The notes: generated from the sequence alone by a model not told the origin. Positions 27,128 through 37,916 are shown, numbered from the stretch's first letter. The stretch is DNA of 64,000 nt from UBA9655 sp964597045 (GCA_964597045.1 CAZQWE010000006.1:51380-115379); one strand, 5' to 3'. A program made the numbers and translations.

Positions 27128-28903
27128 ATGGACGTTTGCTCAAACTCATTACTTGATAAAAGGTGGACTCTCAGACCGTATGAGGAAAATCAAGTCTTAA
27201 CCTTAATGCAAAAGCTTAATCTATCCCCAACTTTGGCCCGACTTCTTGCCATGCGGGGACACGATATTACTTCAGCTCCACCCTTTCTCAGTCCTTCCCT
27301 CAAAGATCATCTCCCAGATCCTATTGTCCTAAAAGATATGGAAAAAGCTGTTCAAAGGGTTGTTAAAGCCATTGTCCTTCAAGAAAAGATTGTGGTTTGG
27401 GGTGATTATGATGTTGATGGCGCCACATCAAGCGCTCTTCTGACGCGCTTTTTCAAGGCTATTAATGTACAAAATGCTGTCTACATTCCCGATCGAATGA
27501 AGGAGGGGTATGGTTTAAATTCTCAAGGTATTCAAAGATTTATAAAGCAAGGCTACTCCGTCATGATTACGGTTGATTGCGGCACAACCTCCTTTGATGC
27601 GCTAGAGAAGACTGAAGGACTGGATGTGATTGTATTAGATCACCATGCTTCTGAAGCCAAGCTTCCGAATGCTTATGCGATTGTGAATCCTAATCGACTT
27701 GATGAGGAAAATTCAATAGTTGAAACCTTTGGTCATCTCGCTGCTGTTGGAATTAGTTATTTGTTTATCATCGCTTTAAATCGTGCTCTCAGAGAAGCTT
27801 GGTATTATACCTCAAGACCAGAACCCTCCTTAATCGACTTCCTTGATTTGGTAGCTTTAGGGACTGTTTGTGACGTCATGCCTTTAACAGGCCTGAATCG
27901 TACCTTTGTCTCTCAAGGGTTAAAAGTTCTTGGAAAACGCAACAATTTAGGCCTCAAAGCCTTATCTGATATCAGTGGTCTTGATGAAAAACCAACACCC
28001 TATCACTTAGGATTTGTCCTAGGTCCTCGTATCAATGCCGGAGGTCGGGTAGGCGAATCCTTCTTAGGGTCGCGGCTGCTCTCAACGGACAGTCCTGAGG
28101 AAGCCTGCGAGATCGCCAAAATGCTCGACGCTTATAACCAGGAACGGCGTAGTCTCGAAGCGGAAGCTTTAGAGCAGGCTCTCCTTCTCGTCGACCCTGA
28201 AGAACCTGCAATCGTTGTTTCACATGGTGGATGGCACGAAGGAGTTATTGGTATTGTAGCAGGTCGCCTTAAGGAAAGGTTTAACAAACCCACAGCTGTC
28301 ATTGCATGGAACGAAGAAGACCTTGGAAAAGCTTCAGCAAGATCTATCCCAGGTTTTGATTTTGGACGATTCATCCATCGCGCCCATCATCTAGGATTTG
28401 TTCTCAGTGGAGGAGGACATGCCATGGCAGCCGGTTTTTCCCTCACAAAAGATCAACTCCCCCAATTAACTCAATTTCTAAGAACGGAACTGCTAGAGTT
28501 ATATAAAGAAGGCAACTTCAAACCCCAGCTTATTTGCGATGGTTATATTGACCTCAGATCCTTAACACCTTCTCTCATCCAAGAGATTGATTTGCTCTCC
28601 CCTTTTGGCATGGGAAATCCTGGGCCAAAATTTATCTTTTCCGATGTCATGGTTGAGTCTTTTCAAATTATTCAAGAACAGCATCTTAAATGCCGGTTCT
28701 CTCAAGGGGATGGAGTTATTGTGGAGGGGATGGGATTTCGACTGAAAGATACACCTCTCTGGAAAATCCTCATCGATTGCAGTAGGAGACCTTTGGACCT
28801 GCTCGCATCCCCAAAGGTTGACACCTGGGGGGGCCGTGAGAAAATCACTCTCATGATTGAAGATGTCGCTCATCCTCAAGTCGCTCTTCGTCAAACGGGA
28901 TAA
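27128..28903 (+). CDS. recJ: Single-stranded-DNA-specific exonuclease RecJ
   Basis: RecJ (591 aa), a 5'-3' exonuclease of recombination and mismatch repair. DHH-domain motifs are VVWGDYDVDGATSSALL, the DCGTTSF segment and VIVLDHH; the DHHA1 motif SGGGHAMAAGFSL is in the C-terminal half, followed by an OB-like domain. The length is normal. It follows the GST gene and ends before a strong bidirectional terminator. Confidence 0.96.
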   Translation: MDVCSNSLLDKRWTLRPYEENQVLTLMQKLNLSPTLARLLAMRGHDITSAPPFLSPSLKDHLPDPIVLKDMEKAVQRVVKAIVLQEKIVVWGDYDVDGATSSALLTRFFKAINVQNAVYIPDRMKEGYGLNSQGIQRFIKQGYSVMITVDCGTTSFDALEKTEGLDVIVLDHHASEAKLPNAYAIVNPNRLDEENSIVETFGHLAAVGISYLFIIALNRALREAWYYTSRPEPSLIDFLDLVALGTVCDVMPLTGLNRTFVSQGLKVLGKRNNLGLKALSDISGLDEKPTPYHLGFVLGPRINAGGRVGESFLGSRLLSTDSPEEACEIAKMLDAYNQERRSLEAEALEQALLLVDPEEPAIVVSHGGWHEGVIGIVAGRLKERFNKPTAVIAWNEEDLGKASARSIPGFDFGRFIHRAHHLGFVLSGGGHAMAAGFSLTKDQLPQLTQFLRTELLELYKEGNFKPQLICDGYIDLRSLTPSLIQEIDLLSPFGMGNPGPKFIFSDVMVESFQIIQEQHLKCRFSQGDGVIVEGMGFRLKDTPLWKILIDCSRRPLDLLASPKVDTWGGREKITLMIEDVAHPQVALRQTG

Positions 28904-28956
28904 AGATACCTTAACTCGTTTAATAGCTTATTTTATTTCTTGGATTCTCCCATAAT

Positions 28957-28988
28957 AAAAAAGCCCGCGGACTGAGGCGGGCTTTTTT
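28957..28988. terminator. Bidirectional Rho-independent terminator
   Basis: Stem AAAAAAGCCCGC / GCGGGCTTTTTT with an 8-nt loop. The T run on both strands fits termination of recJ from the left and of the minus-strand gene at 29010-30011 from the right. Confidence 0.92.
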
Positions 28989-29009
28989 CTTCAAAATCTT
29001 TCTTTTATA

Positions 29010-30011
29010 TTAATCAACATCCTCGTTGTTATTGTTGTTATTGTTTTTTGGTGCCTCAATAGAGTTTATTTTTGTACCATTTAACAAATCAAGTCTTGTT
29101 AGATCAGCATTAATAACAGTCAATTCTCTATCGTAAGATTCTTTCACAAGAGTTAGAAATGTATTCTTACGAGCTTCACTAACTCTTTCATTAAGGACGT
29201 TCGCAGACATTTTTCCTCTTTCTTGGTCATCGGGGACCACAGATTCTGAAGTAATCTTACAAAGGACTGGAAGTTTTTGAATTTCATCTCCAAGCATGCC
29301 GATCATGCTAGCTGAAATCTTATTAATATCAACTTCGTTACCTAATTTCATCGCATATCCACGGATAATCCCTCGAATCAATAACTCATCATTATGACTA
29401 TCATCGTTCGAATGTGGCAGATATGAAGACCCATTACACTTTGCGAGAAAACGTCTATACATATGTTTTACTTCCGCAGTTCCCTGAATATCTTCAGATA
29501 AAAATAAGGCACAAGCTGTGCTGATGAGAATTTCATCTGCATCTTCTTTAGCATGGGTTCCTTTATCCATCCAAAAATCTCTCAATGAACGCTCAAGACA
29601 TGGTGTTTCCCCAACACAACATTCTCCGAGCCTACGCAGGCCGTTACCTGCTACATTACGTGCACTTGAAAGCAAACCTTCACTGGATTCAACCTCTTTA
29701 ACAACGTTATTTGCTGAAATGCCCTTGACGGCAAAACCTGCAGCAGCATTCATTCCTTTTTTCGTCAGATAGTCGCCGACATCACCTTTCGTACGAACTT
29801 TGTCACCCGTCCAACGTAGAAGGTTACCTGCAGGCTTTGCTATATAATCTACCCATGAACTATTTTCTTCCTTTTTTTCTTCCTTTGATCTATTTTTAAA
29901 TGTTTTGATAACATCAATGATTTCTTTTTCGTAAATCGCATGTGCTTCTGAGTACATTAATAAACTGGAAAAAATTGAAACAGTCGCTAAATAAGTAATT
30001 TTCTTTAACAT
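29010..30011 (-). CDS. Exported protein of unknown function (paralogue of the next gene)
   Basis: A 333-residue protein starting MLKKITYLATVSIFSSLLMY, a signal peptide ending near SEAHA. GGAGG lies 6 nt before the ATG at 30011. It contains two related motifs, AGNLLRWTGDKVR and AGNGLRRLGECCVG, followed by helices and an Asn/Asp-rich tail (seven N of the last ten or so residues). The same motif pair occurs in the upstream neighbour, so the two are tandem paralogues. No known domain recognised; exported effector or periplasmic factor are guesses. Confidence 0.7.
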   Translation of the reverse strand: MLKKITYLATVSIFSSLLMYSEAHAIYEKEIIDVIKTFKNRSKEEKKEENSSWVDYIAKPAGNLLRWTGDKVRTKGDVGDYLTKKGMNAAAGFAVKGISANNVVKEVESSEGLLSSARNVAGNGLRRLGECCVGETPCLERSLRDFWMDKGTHAKEDADEILISTACALFLSEDIQGTAEVKHMYRRFLAKCNGSSYLPHSNDDSHNDELLIRGIIRGYAMKLGNEVDINKISASMIGMLGDEIQKLPVLCKITSESVVPDDQERGKMSANVLNERVSEARKNTFLTLVKESYDRELTVINADLTRLDLLNGTKINSIEAPKNNNNNNNEDVD

Positions 30012-30101
30012 AAATACCTCCAATAATAAATTACCAACATTATAGAAATAGGTATTATATTTGAAATTTCAAGTATAATCCCTAATAAATATTATTATTA
30101 C

Positions 30102-30935
30102 TTAAGCTGCTGGGCTAGCGAGTGCTTCGTTACGTAGTTTATTTGCGGCTTTTTCAGCTACTTTTTGATTATAGATATCCCTAACCACTTTATTCATGGC
30201 GTTAGATTTTGACTGAGAACTGGCATTTTCAATAGCTGTTACCTTTTCTAATTCCTTTAGGCCAACAGCTTTAAGATTGTTAGAAAATGAATCAAGAGAC
30301 ATATCCGCATTTTGTGCAAGAATCTCATCACTCAAGGCTTTTACATAAATACCATACACATCGATTTCTTTTGTTGCATGTCCGCGGTTATTCAACCCTT
30401 TCACCACGTCAAGAAAAGCTTCAGGTGCAGTCTTAGGATCAGCTTTAATGACAGCTCTTGCAGCTGTATTCAAAGCATATGAAATCTCTTCCTTACCAGC
30501 ACTTTTATTGAGTCCCAAATTATTGAGAACAACACGGGTCGGCGTTTGTGTCTCTTCCCCTCCTTTAATCCATTGTCCAACAGAACGAAGTCCATTTCCA
30601 ATGTAATTAAAGGCTCTCGTTGTAACAGGAAGATTTGTCTTCGCAGCAATGGCGGAGGCAGCGGCTTCCTTTGTAGCTTGAGCGACATGAGCCGCAGGTG
30701 TGCTCGCATCTTCTTCTCTACGCAGGTAATCACCTGCTTTTCTAAAACCATTTCCTACACTATTGCGAAATGAAGAAAACCAACCTTTTGGTTCTTCTTC
30801 TTTCACAACTTTAGTTGGAGCGGCACGTACATGACGTATTTTATCTGCAATCTCATCTGCTGAAGGATTTGCAATGACAGGACTTAATGTTGAAACCATA
30901 ACGGTTGTTAACAAAGCTAATCTAAATAATCTCAT
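30102..30935 (-). CDS. Exported protein of unknown function (paralogue of 29010-30011)
   Basis: A 277-residue protein with a signal peptide (MRLFRLALLTTVMVSTLSPV, cleavage near IANPS). Its motifs WFSSFRNSVGNGFRKAGDYL and FNYIGNGLRSVGQWIKGG mirror those of the downstream gene in the same order and spacing. The rest is alanine-rich and helical. The two genes are co-directional with 90 bp between them. Not a family I recognise. Confidence 0.7.
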   Translation of the reverse strand: MRLFRLALLTTVMVSTLSPVIANPSADEIADKIRHVRAAPTKVVKEEEPKGWFSSFRNSVGNGFRKAGDYLRREEDASTPAAHVAQATKEAAASAIAAKTNLPVTTRAFNYIGNGLRSVGQWIKGGEETQTPTRVVLNNLGLNKSAGKEEISYALNTAARAVIKADPKTAPEAFLDVVKGLNNRGHATKEIDVYGIYVKALSDEILAQNADMSLDSFSNNLKAVGLKELEKVTAIENASSQSKSNAMNKVVRDIYNQKVAEKAANKLRNEALASPAA

Positions 30936-31057
30936 AAATCACCAATAAATATTTTCTACTATTGTGTATATAGTGCATTCAAGTAAAATTTCCACACATA
31001 ATTTTTACATAGGTCCTATTACCCACAGTTGTGGGATATTCTCAAATTATATGTACT

Positions 31058-31576
31058 TTAGTCTTTGCTTTTTCCTTTCTCATAAAGGCCCATTAGTTCG
31101 GTTTGACCCAAGATGTGGCCTTGCATGGCCTCAATGACATCTTGTTTTGTTGCACCATTCGGCAACTTCAACATCTGATCAATAGCATATAAACGAAAGA
31201 AATATCTATGTTTTCCAGTAGGCGGGCAAGGTCCATAGTATCCTGTTTTCTTTGTTCCATTGTTACCCAATCCAACTTCCTTTGGAAACTCTTTTAACCC
31301 CTTGTTGAGCGTATTCACCTCCGCTGGAAGATTAAAAAGTACCCAATGATCAAAGCCTCCCTTCATCGGAGCATCCGGATCTTCTAAAGTAAGAACAAAT
31401 GATTTCGTACCTTGTGGTGCATCTGACCAGCTGAGCTCAGGAGAGATATTCGCCCCTTCACACGTAAACTCCTGAGGGATCATTCCTTCTTGAACAAAAT
31501 CCTTACTGGTTAAATTTAGTGCACTCGCCTCTCCTGGATATATAAGTAACGCCATAAGGCAAACATAGATGTTCAT
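31058..31576 (-). CDS. YbhB/YbcL family Raf-kinase-inhibitor-like (PEBP) protein, exported
   Basis: Phosphatidylethanolamine-binding protein family (172 aa). After a signal peptide (VCLMALLIYPGEASA) come the family motifs GANISPELSWSDAP, LEDPDAPMKGGFDHWVLFN, and GYYGPCPPTGKHRYFFRLYA. Bacterial members are common and of uncertain function; many are periplasmic. Downstream of the two paralogous exported proteins but with about 120 bp between, so co-transcription is uncertain. Confidence 0.9.
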   Translation of the reverse strand: MNIYVCLMALLIYPGEASALNLTSKDFVQEGMIPQEFTCEGANISPELSWSDAPQGTKSFVLTLEDPDAPMKGGFDHWVLFNLPAEVNTLNKGLKEFPKEVGLGNNGTKKTGYYGPCPPTGKHRYFFRLYAIDQMLKLPNGATKQDVIEAMQGHILGQTELMGLYEKGKSKD

Positions 31577-31693
31577 TTGATTATTCCTTAGTTTTTTGTA
31601 ATTATCTTTTTTTTCTTTCCCTTTGCAATCTTTTTTACTTAAATTTTAAAGAACAACGGGGCTATGCAGTTAACTCCCTCTTTTTGACCCAAG

Positions 31694-31784
31694 CGGCGTC
31701 ATCCTCGCGAATGCGCACTAGTGTCCGGGGAAAATTTAATCCACGCCAACCGGCGTCATCCCTGCGAAAGCAGGGATGACGCCG
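31694..31784. repeat. Intergenic repeat elements, copies C1 (partial) and C2 (hairpin)
   Basis: C1 starts at about 31694 (GGCGTCATCCTCGCGAATGCG) and then decays. C2 at 31751-31784 is a perfect hairpin: a 15-bp stem (CGGCGTCATCCCTGC and its complement) closed by a GAAA loop. The 441-bp gap 31577-32017 holds these copies, an AT-rich block at 31810-31900, and the adhesin leader. Confidence 0.8.
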
Positions 31785-31907
31785 CAAGTTTAATGGGAGT
31801 CAACTGCACACCCAAAAAACAATATTATTATTAATTAATACTAATTTAATACTTCAAATTATATAATAAATTTATAGTTAAGTGCGTTTTTATTTAACTT
31901 ATTAAAG

Positions 31908-31985
31908 TGGTGGTTTGTTAAAATATAAGTAATTGGATTATTTAGGCTTTTATATCCAATTTACTTTCAAATGGCACAACCACCA
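31908..31985 (+). promoter_or_regulatory. Nested inverted repeats in the adhesin 5' leader
   Basis: Outer arms TGGTGGTT (31908-31915) and AACCACCA (31978-31985) enclose inner arms AATTGGAT (31931-31938) and ATCCAATT (31954-31961). They lie 32-110 bp before the adhesin start, and could fold in the leader RNA or serve as protein-binding sites. No experimental analogue is known to me. Confidence 0.4.
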
Positions 31986-32017
31986 TAAATATAAGTTATT
32001 ATAATGTGGGGGTTAAG

Positions 32018-35000
32018 ATGGCAAATATAAAAGGTACCAACAATGATGATATCCTGAACGGCACGTCTGGTAAGGACACCATCTATGGATACAAGGGAAA
32101 TGATACGCTTAATGGGGGAGCTGGTTCAGATCTTCTTGTGGGAGGCGATGGAAATGACACTTTAAATGGAGGAAGTGGTTCAGATATTCTCTTCGGTGAT
32201 GCTGGTAATGATATCCTTGATGGTGGTTCTCAAGATGACTATCTTGATGGAGGAGCCGGCAATGATCTTTTCATTCATAAGTTATCCGAAAACATAGATA
32301 CAAGTAAGCTTATCTTTGATTTATATGAAGGGGGAAGTGGGTCAGATACTTTAAGACTTATCGTAACGCCCGCGCAAGCGTCCTCTCTTACAGCAGCAAT
32401 CAATGCATTTAATAGCTCAAACCATAATGTTCTCTTTAACTTTCAAAATTACGTACCTTATATGGACCTTCGGGTTATCCATATTGAAAACATCCAACTT
32501 GTCATTCAAGGCGGCAATCAGGCACCCACGGCTGTGAATGATACAGCCAGTGTTTCCGAAGATGGCCCCAGTGTCCTCATCAATGTTCTTGCCAATGACA
32601 CAGATCCGGATATAGGAGACACAAAAACACTCGTTTCAACAACAGCTCCAGCCCATGGAACCGCTGTTATCGATTCCGGTCAAGTTCGTTATTCGCCAAA
32701 TACAGCCTTCTACAACAGTTTAAAGGCAGGAACTTCAGCGACTGACACGTTCACATATACAATGAAAGACAGTGCAAATGTAACATCCACAGCAACAGTT
32801 ACCGTTACGATCAACGGGGTTAATGATGGACCAACGGCCGTAAATGACACAGCAAACGTCTCTGAAGACGGACCTAGCGTCCTTATTAATGTCCTTTCTA
32901 ATGACACAGATCCAGACGCAGGAGATTCCAAATCCATTGACTCCGTCGGCCTTCCTGGACATGGAACCGCTGTTGTTGACTCGGGGCAAATCCGCTACAC
33001 ACCGGATACGGCCTTCTATAACAGCTTAGGAGCTGGCGCTACGGCAAGTGATTCCTTTACATATACCATGAAGGACGGATCTGGAGCCATGTCAACAGCA
33101 ACAGTTACCCTCACCATTGATGGTGCAAATGACGCTCCTATCGCTGTTGCAGATGTGAACTCCATTGCTGAAGATGACGCACCCATTANNNNNNNNNNNN
33201 NNNNNNNNNNNNNNNNNNNNNNNNNNNNNNNNNNNNNNNNNNNNNNNNNNNNNNNNNNNNNNNNNNNNNNNNNNNNNNNNNNNNNNNNCCTATGAAGTTA
33301 GTGATGGAAACGGTGGGTTTGATACAGAAACGCTCGATATCACTATAACGGGTACTAATGACGCTCCTATCGCTGTTGCAGATGTGAACTCCATTGCAGA
33401 GGACGCTGCGCCCATTATAGGGAATGTCCTTGCTAATGACTCAGATGTTGATAACGGTGCTGTTCTTACAGCGTCTCTCCTTAGCCCAACAGCGGGAACG
33501 TTCGGTGATCTCACGCTCGCTCCCAATGGGGATTACACTTATTCACTCAGGAATGGTGACGCAAATGTCCAAGCCTTAGCCCTTGGGGAAGTCCAGCATG
33601 ATATCTTCACCTATGAAGTTAGTGATGGAAACGGTGGGTTTGATACAGAAACGCTCGATATCACTATAACGGGTACTAATGACGGACCTACAGCATTTGA
33701 TGACACCCTTTTTGCAGACGATACTGTTGATGCGAGTGTTATTGCTCTCGGGAATATCCTTGATAACGATACAGACCCTGATGCAGGAGATACAAAAGAT
33801 GTTGTCTCTGCAGCCTTTTCGAGTACAGATATGTCGCCCGCTTTGGCAAGTGAAGGCGGACTTAATGTCAGCCCAGGGACGCTAGGAGTTGGTGAAATTG
33901 CTCATTTTATCATTACACCTACAGGAAGTCTTGCAAATGAACCTATCGTTTCAGGTGGAGTTGAAACTCCTGCAGAGTTAATCATCAATGAAGATGGGTC
34001 TGTCACTCTGATCAAGAATAACGCCTTTGATTTCTTGCCCGATGGCGAGTCGCTTACGCTCCACTTCACCTATACGATGGAAGATTCGGCTTCCTCAATA
34101 TCCGTTGCGAATCTGGATATCACCATAACGGGTACGGATAATCATGACGTTCATGTCGGCATTGGCGGGAGTTCATTAACAGGTGGCCTCCAGAATGACC
34201 TTATCATTGGGTCAAACCCTGGCGGAGGAGACCAAGCCAATTACTCGAGTGACGTACTCAATACGCAGGCTCGAGCCTTTATCGGTGCAGCCCTCCCCTC
34301 ACTCTCTCAGATGCAGGCCGTTTCAGCAAGTGGCAATACGATCTTGAATTATGCACTCGCTCTCCAGATGGGCTCAATTAGCGTGACGGATAACGTCGGA
34401 TCGGACGGGGCTGATCAAATTGCTGCAGACACAACAACGGTTGTAAACCAAGTTCTCATCCCCACAGCCAACTCAACATCTTCAGTTGATCTTATCGACT
34501 TTGATGGGCATACGTACCTCCTTTATAATGGTGCCATTAATCCACCCAGCAGTGAGTGGATCGCTCCTATTAATGCACCAGACACAGAAGGGTCTATCGT
34601 TGTGGGAGGAGACTTTAATACATCAATTGACTATTATGTTCTTCAAGGACATGGAGGCGATGATATCATCATCGGAGGGACCAACACGATCACAACAAGC
34701 CAATATGGGTATTTCGTGATCGGTGAAGGGGGAAGTGACGTTGTCATTGGCGGTGAAAATGCTGGCAACCTTTACTATGTTGCAGCCCTCGACAATCAAC
34801 AAGGAACATTTGCACCGGACCACCCGGTCGTCGTTGGGAATAGCATTTTAGTTGGTGGATCGAATACAGGAAATGGCCAATATACAGTGCTAGGATCAAC
34901 AGGAAACGATGTGATATTTGCCGGATCTAATGCTTTAGGGAATTCATACGACAGCTACTATCTAAGCGGGGGTGGAGGAACGAATATCTTCATTTCAAAC

Positions 35001-37904
35001 ACAGGAAAACACGTATTTGATGGGAGTAATGGAGCTTACGGCGCCTCGATCTTTAACGTGACTCAAAGTGGTCTTCCGGACACAAATGACATTGTTCAAT
35101 ATCACTTCGATATGCTCAATGCGGATGTTCGAGACTTTCTAGATGAGACAGGAACAGCAGATAACGTAATCAGCGTTCTCGAGTCTGGAGATGGGTTTAA
35201 TTATAATCTTTCCTTATTCGGATTTGACCCTTTTGCTAACAAGGGTGGAATTCTCGTTGATTCAATTAACGATGCAGAAGGTGTTGATGGCCATGATCTT
35301 CTTGTTGGCGATACAACCATCACGAATAGTTCTTCCATCAAATTCATTGATTTCAATGGTCATGTTTATACTTTAATCAATGGACTGTTCTCTTCTGCAG
35401 GAGTCACAACTATAGGTGACACCTTAGGAGATGATATCATTGTAGGTGGCGCTAGCACAGGATCTGGAACATACACAATAAGTGGGGGTTCAGGCCACGA
35501 TATTCTATTGGGAGGGGTAAATTCAAGCGCCAACGTCTACACTGTAACTGAAAATGTAAGTGTAACAGGTCCTTCAGGACTCGTTGGAAATGAGGCTTTA
35601 GTTGCTGATTCAACGAATGCGGAAGTGATCCTTTCCCATGATATGCTCGTGAGCGGTATGGGCGCCAATAATATGATCTCTATCATCGGTAAGACAACAG
35701 GGGGAAATGGAAATGATACGTTCGGAAATCACGCAAAGGACGGTTTCACAGCCATTTCAGCAGATACCCAAATTCATCACAATATATTAATTGGAAATGG
35801 ATCTTCTGGAGATACTCTTCTTATCTCAGCTGAGGCTAAAGGCGGAAATGCTGGTTCAGCTGGATGGGTTAGCCCCAACATAAATACGGGGGGAAACGTT
35901 GCTGATGGTCCTGGAAGCTTGGCTATTTCTGCTCGTGCTGTCATTCATGATAATTTGCTCATTGGAGGCGTTTCCGGTGCTTCGCTCACAATGAATGCAA
36001 ATGCAACGGGAGGAATTGCACCAAGTGCTCTCTATGGGAATCATGCAATAAATCAAGGAACAGCTATTTCTGCTCAGGCGGTTGTTACTGACAATAATCT
36101 TGATGGATATGGAGACATTAACTCTGATACCCTTACGATCACAGCCATTGCGAATGGTGGAACGGGAACTGCCCCTGCCTTCTCCGGAAACGTCTCTGGT
36201 TTCAATCCAGATGATAATCCTGATCACTTTACAGCTGGAGGAACGGCCATCTCAGCTCAAGCCATCGTGGATGGTAACGTTTTAACTGAGCACGGAAGTG
36301 CGAACGCCGTATTAGAGATTCATGCCACTGCGAATGGTGGAAATGGTCAATACTTTGGAAATTATGCCGTAACTCTAGGATCAGTTGCTTCATTAGCAGT
36401 TTCTGCTGATGTGGAAGTCACCTCAAACATCCTTACAGGGGGATCAGGCAATGATCAATTGAGCATTAATGTCTCAGCAAACGGAGGGACTGGAAATAAC
36501 ATCAGTGTCGCAGGACCAAATTCGACAGCCACCTGGGTAAGAGTTAATGTCGCAGACAATAGTCTAAATGGTGGGCTTGGGAATGATACATTAAAAATAA
36601 TGTTGGATTACACAGTACACCCATCCAACTCTATTGTTGTCTCAAACAATGAAATGCATGGAGGCGGTGGGAACGACATCTTGATCTATAACAATCTTGC
36701 ACTGCTTGGAAATGGTAGTGGCAATCTGTTAGATGGAGGAACAGGTGTCGGCTTTGATACACTCATTCAACAAATCTCAGGAGGAAGCTTAGATCTAACA
36801 CTGGCAGGTGTTGTAACAGGAACTGGTTCATCCCTTCTTCAAGAGATTGAGAAGATCGACCTCCTCGGAAATGGTACGAATAGTCTCACACTGAATGGAG
36901 TTTCTGTTGATAATATGAATGGGACCCATGACCTCTTCGTCACAGGAGACGGAGGAGACACAGTAAACCTAGGAGCCGGATGGAGTCTTGTGGAATCTAT
37001 TTTAGGGGCTGCTGCCGGCAACCCCCTCGCGAGCGACGCAGGTGTGCTTTTCACCCATTACACTCAAATGGTTGGTCCGGATGCGGTGGATCTGTATGTG
37101 CAGGCAGGAATGACGGTGATAGAACCTTTGGATAACTTCTTGGTGAAAAATGGAAATGATTATTATTCCCTACCTGGTAGTTTTGGCATTGCTGCAGGTA
37201 CAAGTGGAAGCGGTTTAGGAACTCTAAATGATGCAAGCGCAGTTTTCCTTGGTTTAGGGCAAGTAGATCTTTCAAATTTCTTAGATGAGTTTATTTTTAG
37301 CATAGGATCAGATTATTATTATTTAGAAACAAATTTTAATAATGTATTGAATGTTTCTGCAAGTGGGACTCAGTTAGGAACCATGGCAGATCCCAATGCC
37401 ATATTTGTTGGAATTGGCCACGTTAGTTCTTCACAATCTGGCGACCAATTTGTTTTCAAAGCAAATAATACATATTATGAACTTTCATCTCATTTCTTTT
37501 CTGTTTTTAATATACAGAGTGCAGGAACTGAATTAGGAACATTAAATGACCCAAATGCAGTTTTTGTTGGAATAGCACAAGTTGATGTATCAAGTTCACT
37601 TCATGAGTTTATCTTTAAGGAAGGTGATACTTACTATTCCTTACCTGCAAACTTTGGTGCAGTATTTGATTTATCAACAACTGGGCAGTCGTTGATAACA
37701 GTAACGGATCCAAATGCAACATTCATAGGATTTGGCCATGTTAATGGCTCAAGTTCTGGAGATCAATTTATCTTTAAGGAAGGCGATACATACTATGATG
37801 TTTCTTCCAATCTTGGGTTGGTAAATGATTTATCAACGCAGGGCCACTCATTAGGAACAATATTGGATAATTCCCTCATTTTAGGAGCTGGTCATTTAAT
37901 ATAA
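32018..37904 (+). CDS. Giant RTX/VCBS repeat adhesin (interrupted by assembly gap)
   Basis: A secreted or surface repeat protein of at least about 1990 residues, written as one gene although an N run at 33189-33288 puts its two parts in different frames. From the start: RTX calcium-binding nonapeptides (GGxGxDxxx, about residues 10-85); at least two cadherin-like modules (NDTASVSEDGPSVLINVL and a near copy); VCBS modules with a 321-bp period around the gap; a long region with more GGxGxD-like motifs; an array built on AISAxAxVxxNxL (about 35610-36690); and five C-terminal repeats of about 53 residues (37128-37901). There is no signal peptide, which suits type I secretion, but no ABC exporter is in this window. 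Start ATG 32018 after GGGGGTTAAG. Confidence 0.85.
33189..33288. other. Assembly gap (100 N)
   Basis: A run of exactly 100 N inside the adhesin, the conventional placeholder for a gap of unknown size. It falls inside near-identical VCBS repeats. Aligning both edges to the complete neighbouring repeat predicts 192 bp of missing sequence, or 192 plus a multiple of 321. Confidence 0.98.
33289..33690 (+). repeat. VCBS repeat DNA, 321-bp period
   Basis: The segment beginning CCTATGAAGTTAGTGATGG at 33289 recurs at 33610, identical for more than 70 bp. The intervening AATGACGCTCCTATCGC block at 33356 also matches the sequence before the gap at 33129. The period is 107 codons. Such identity explains why the assembly broke here. 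Confidence 0.9.
37128..37901 (+). repeat. Five C-terminal repeats of about 53 residues
   Basis: Each unit has the form DxFxFKxGxxYYxL, then a variable stretch, LxTLxDPNAxFxGxGxV. Units start near LDNFLVKNG, LDEFIFSIG, GDQFVFKAN, LHEFIFKEG and GDQFIFKEG. The DNA of the units has diverged, so these are older than the VCBS repeats. They might form the export or cell-binding end of the adhesin; I do not recognise the family. Confidence 0.8.
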
Positions 37905-37916
37905 TAATAAATATTA

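Noticed and set aside
33165..33300. A second start for the adhesin at 33165
   Set aside because: That frame appears only because the 100-N placeholder has the wrong length; sizing the gap by repeat period gives one gene.
33129..33700. Repeats in this area as a CRISPR array
   Set aside because: The 107-codon period is coding and in frame; spacers are not present.
35856..36227. 123-codon minus-strand frame within the adhesin
   Set aside because: Shadow frame of the repeat array with biased, repetitive content and no family match.
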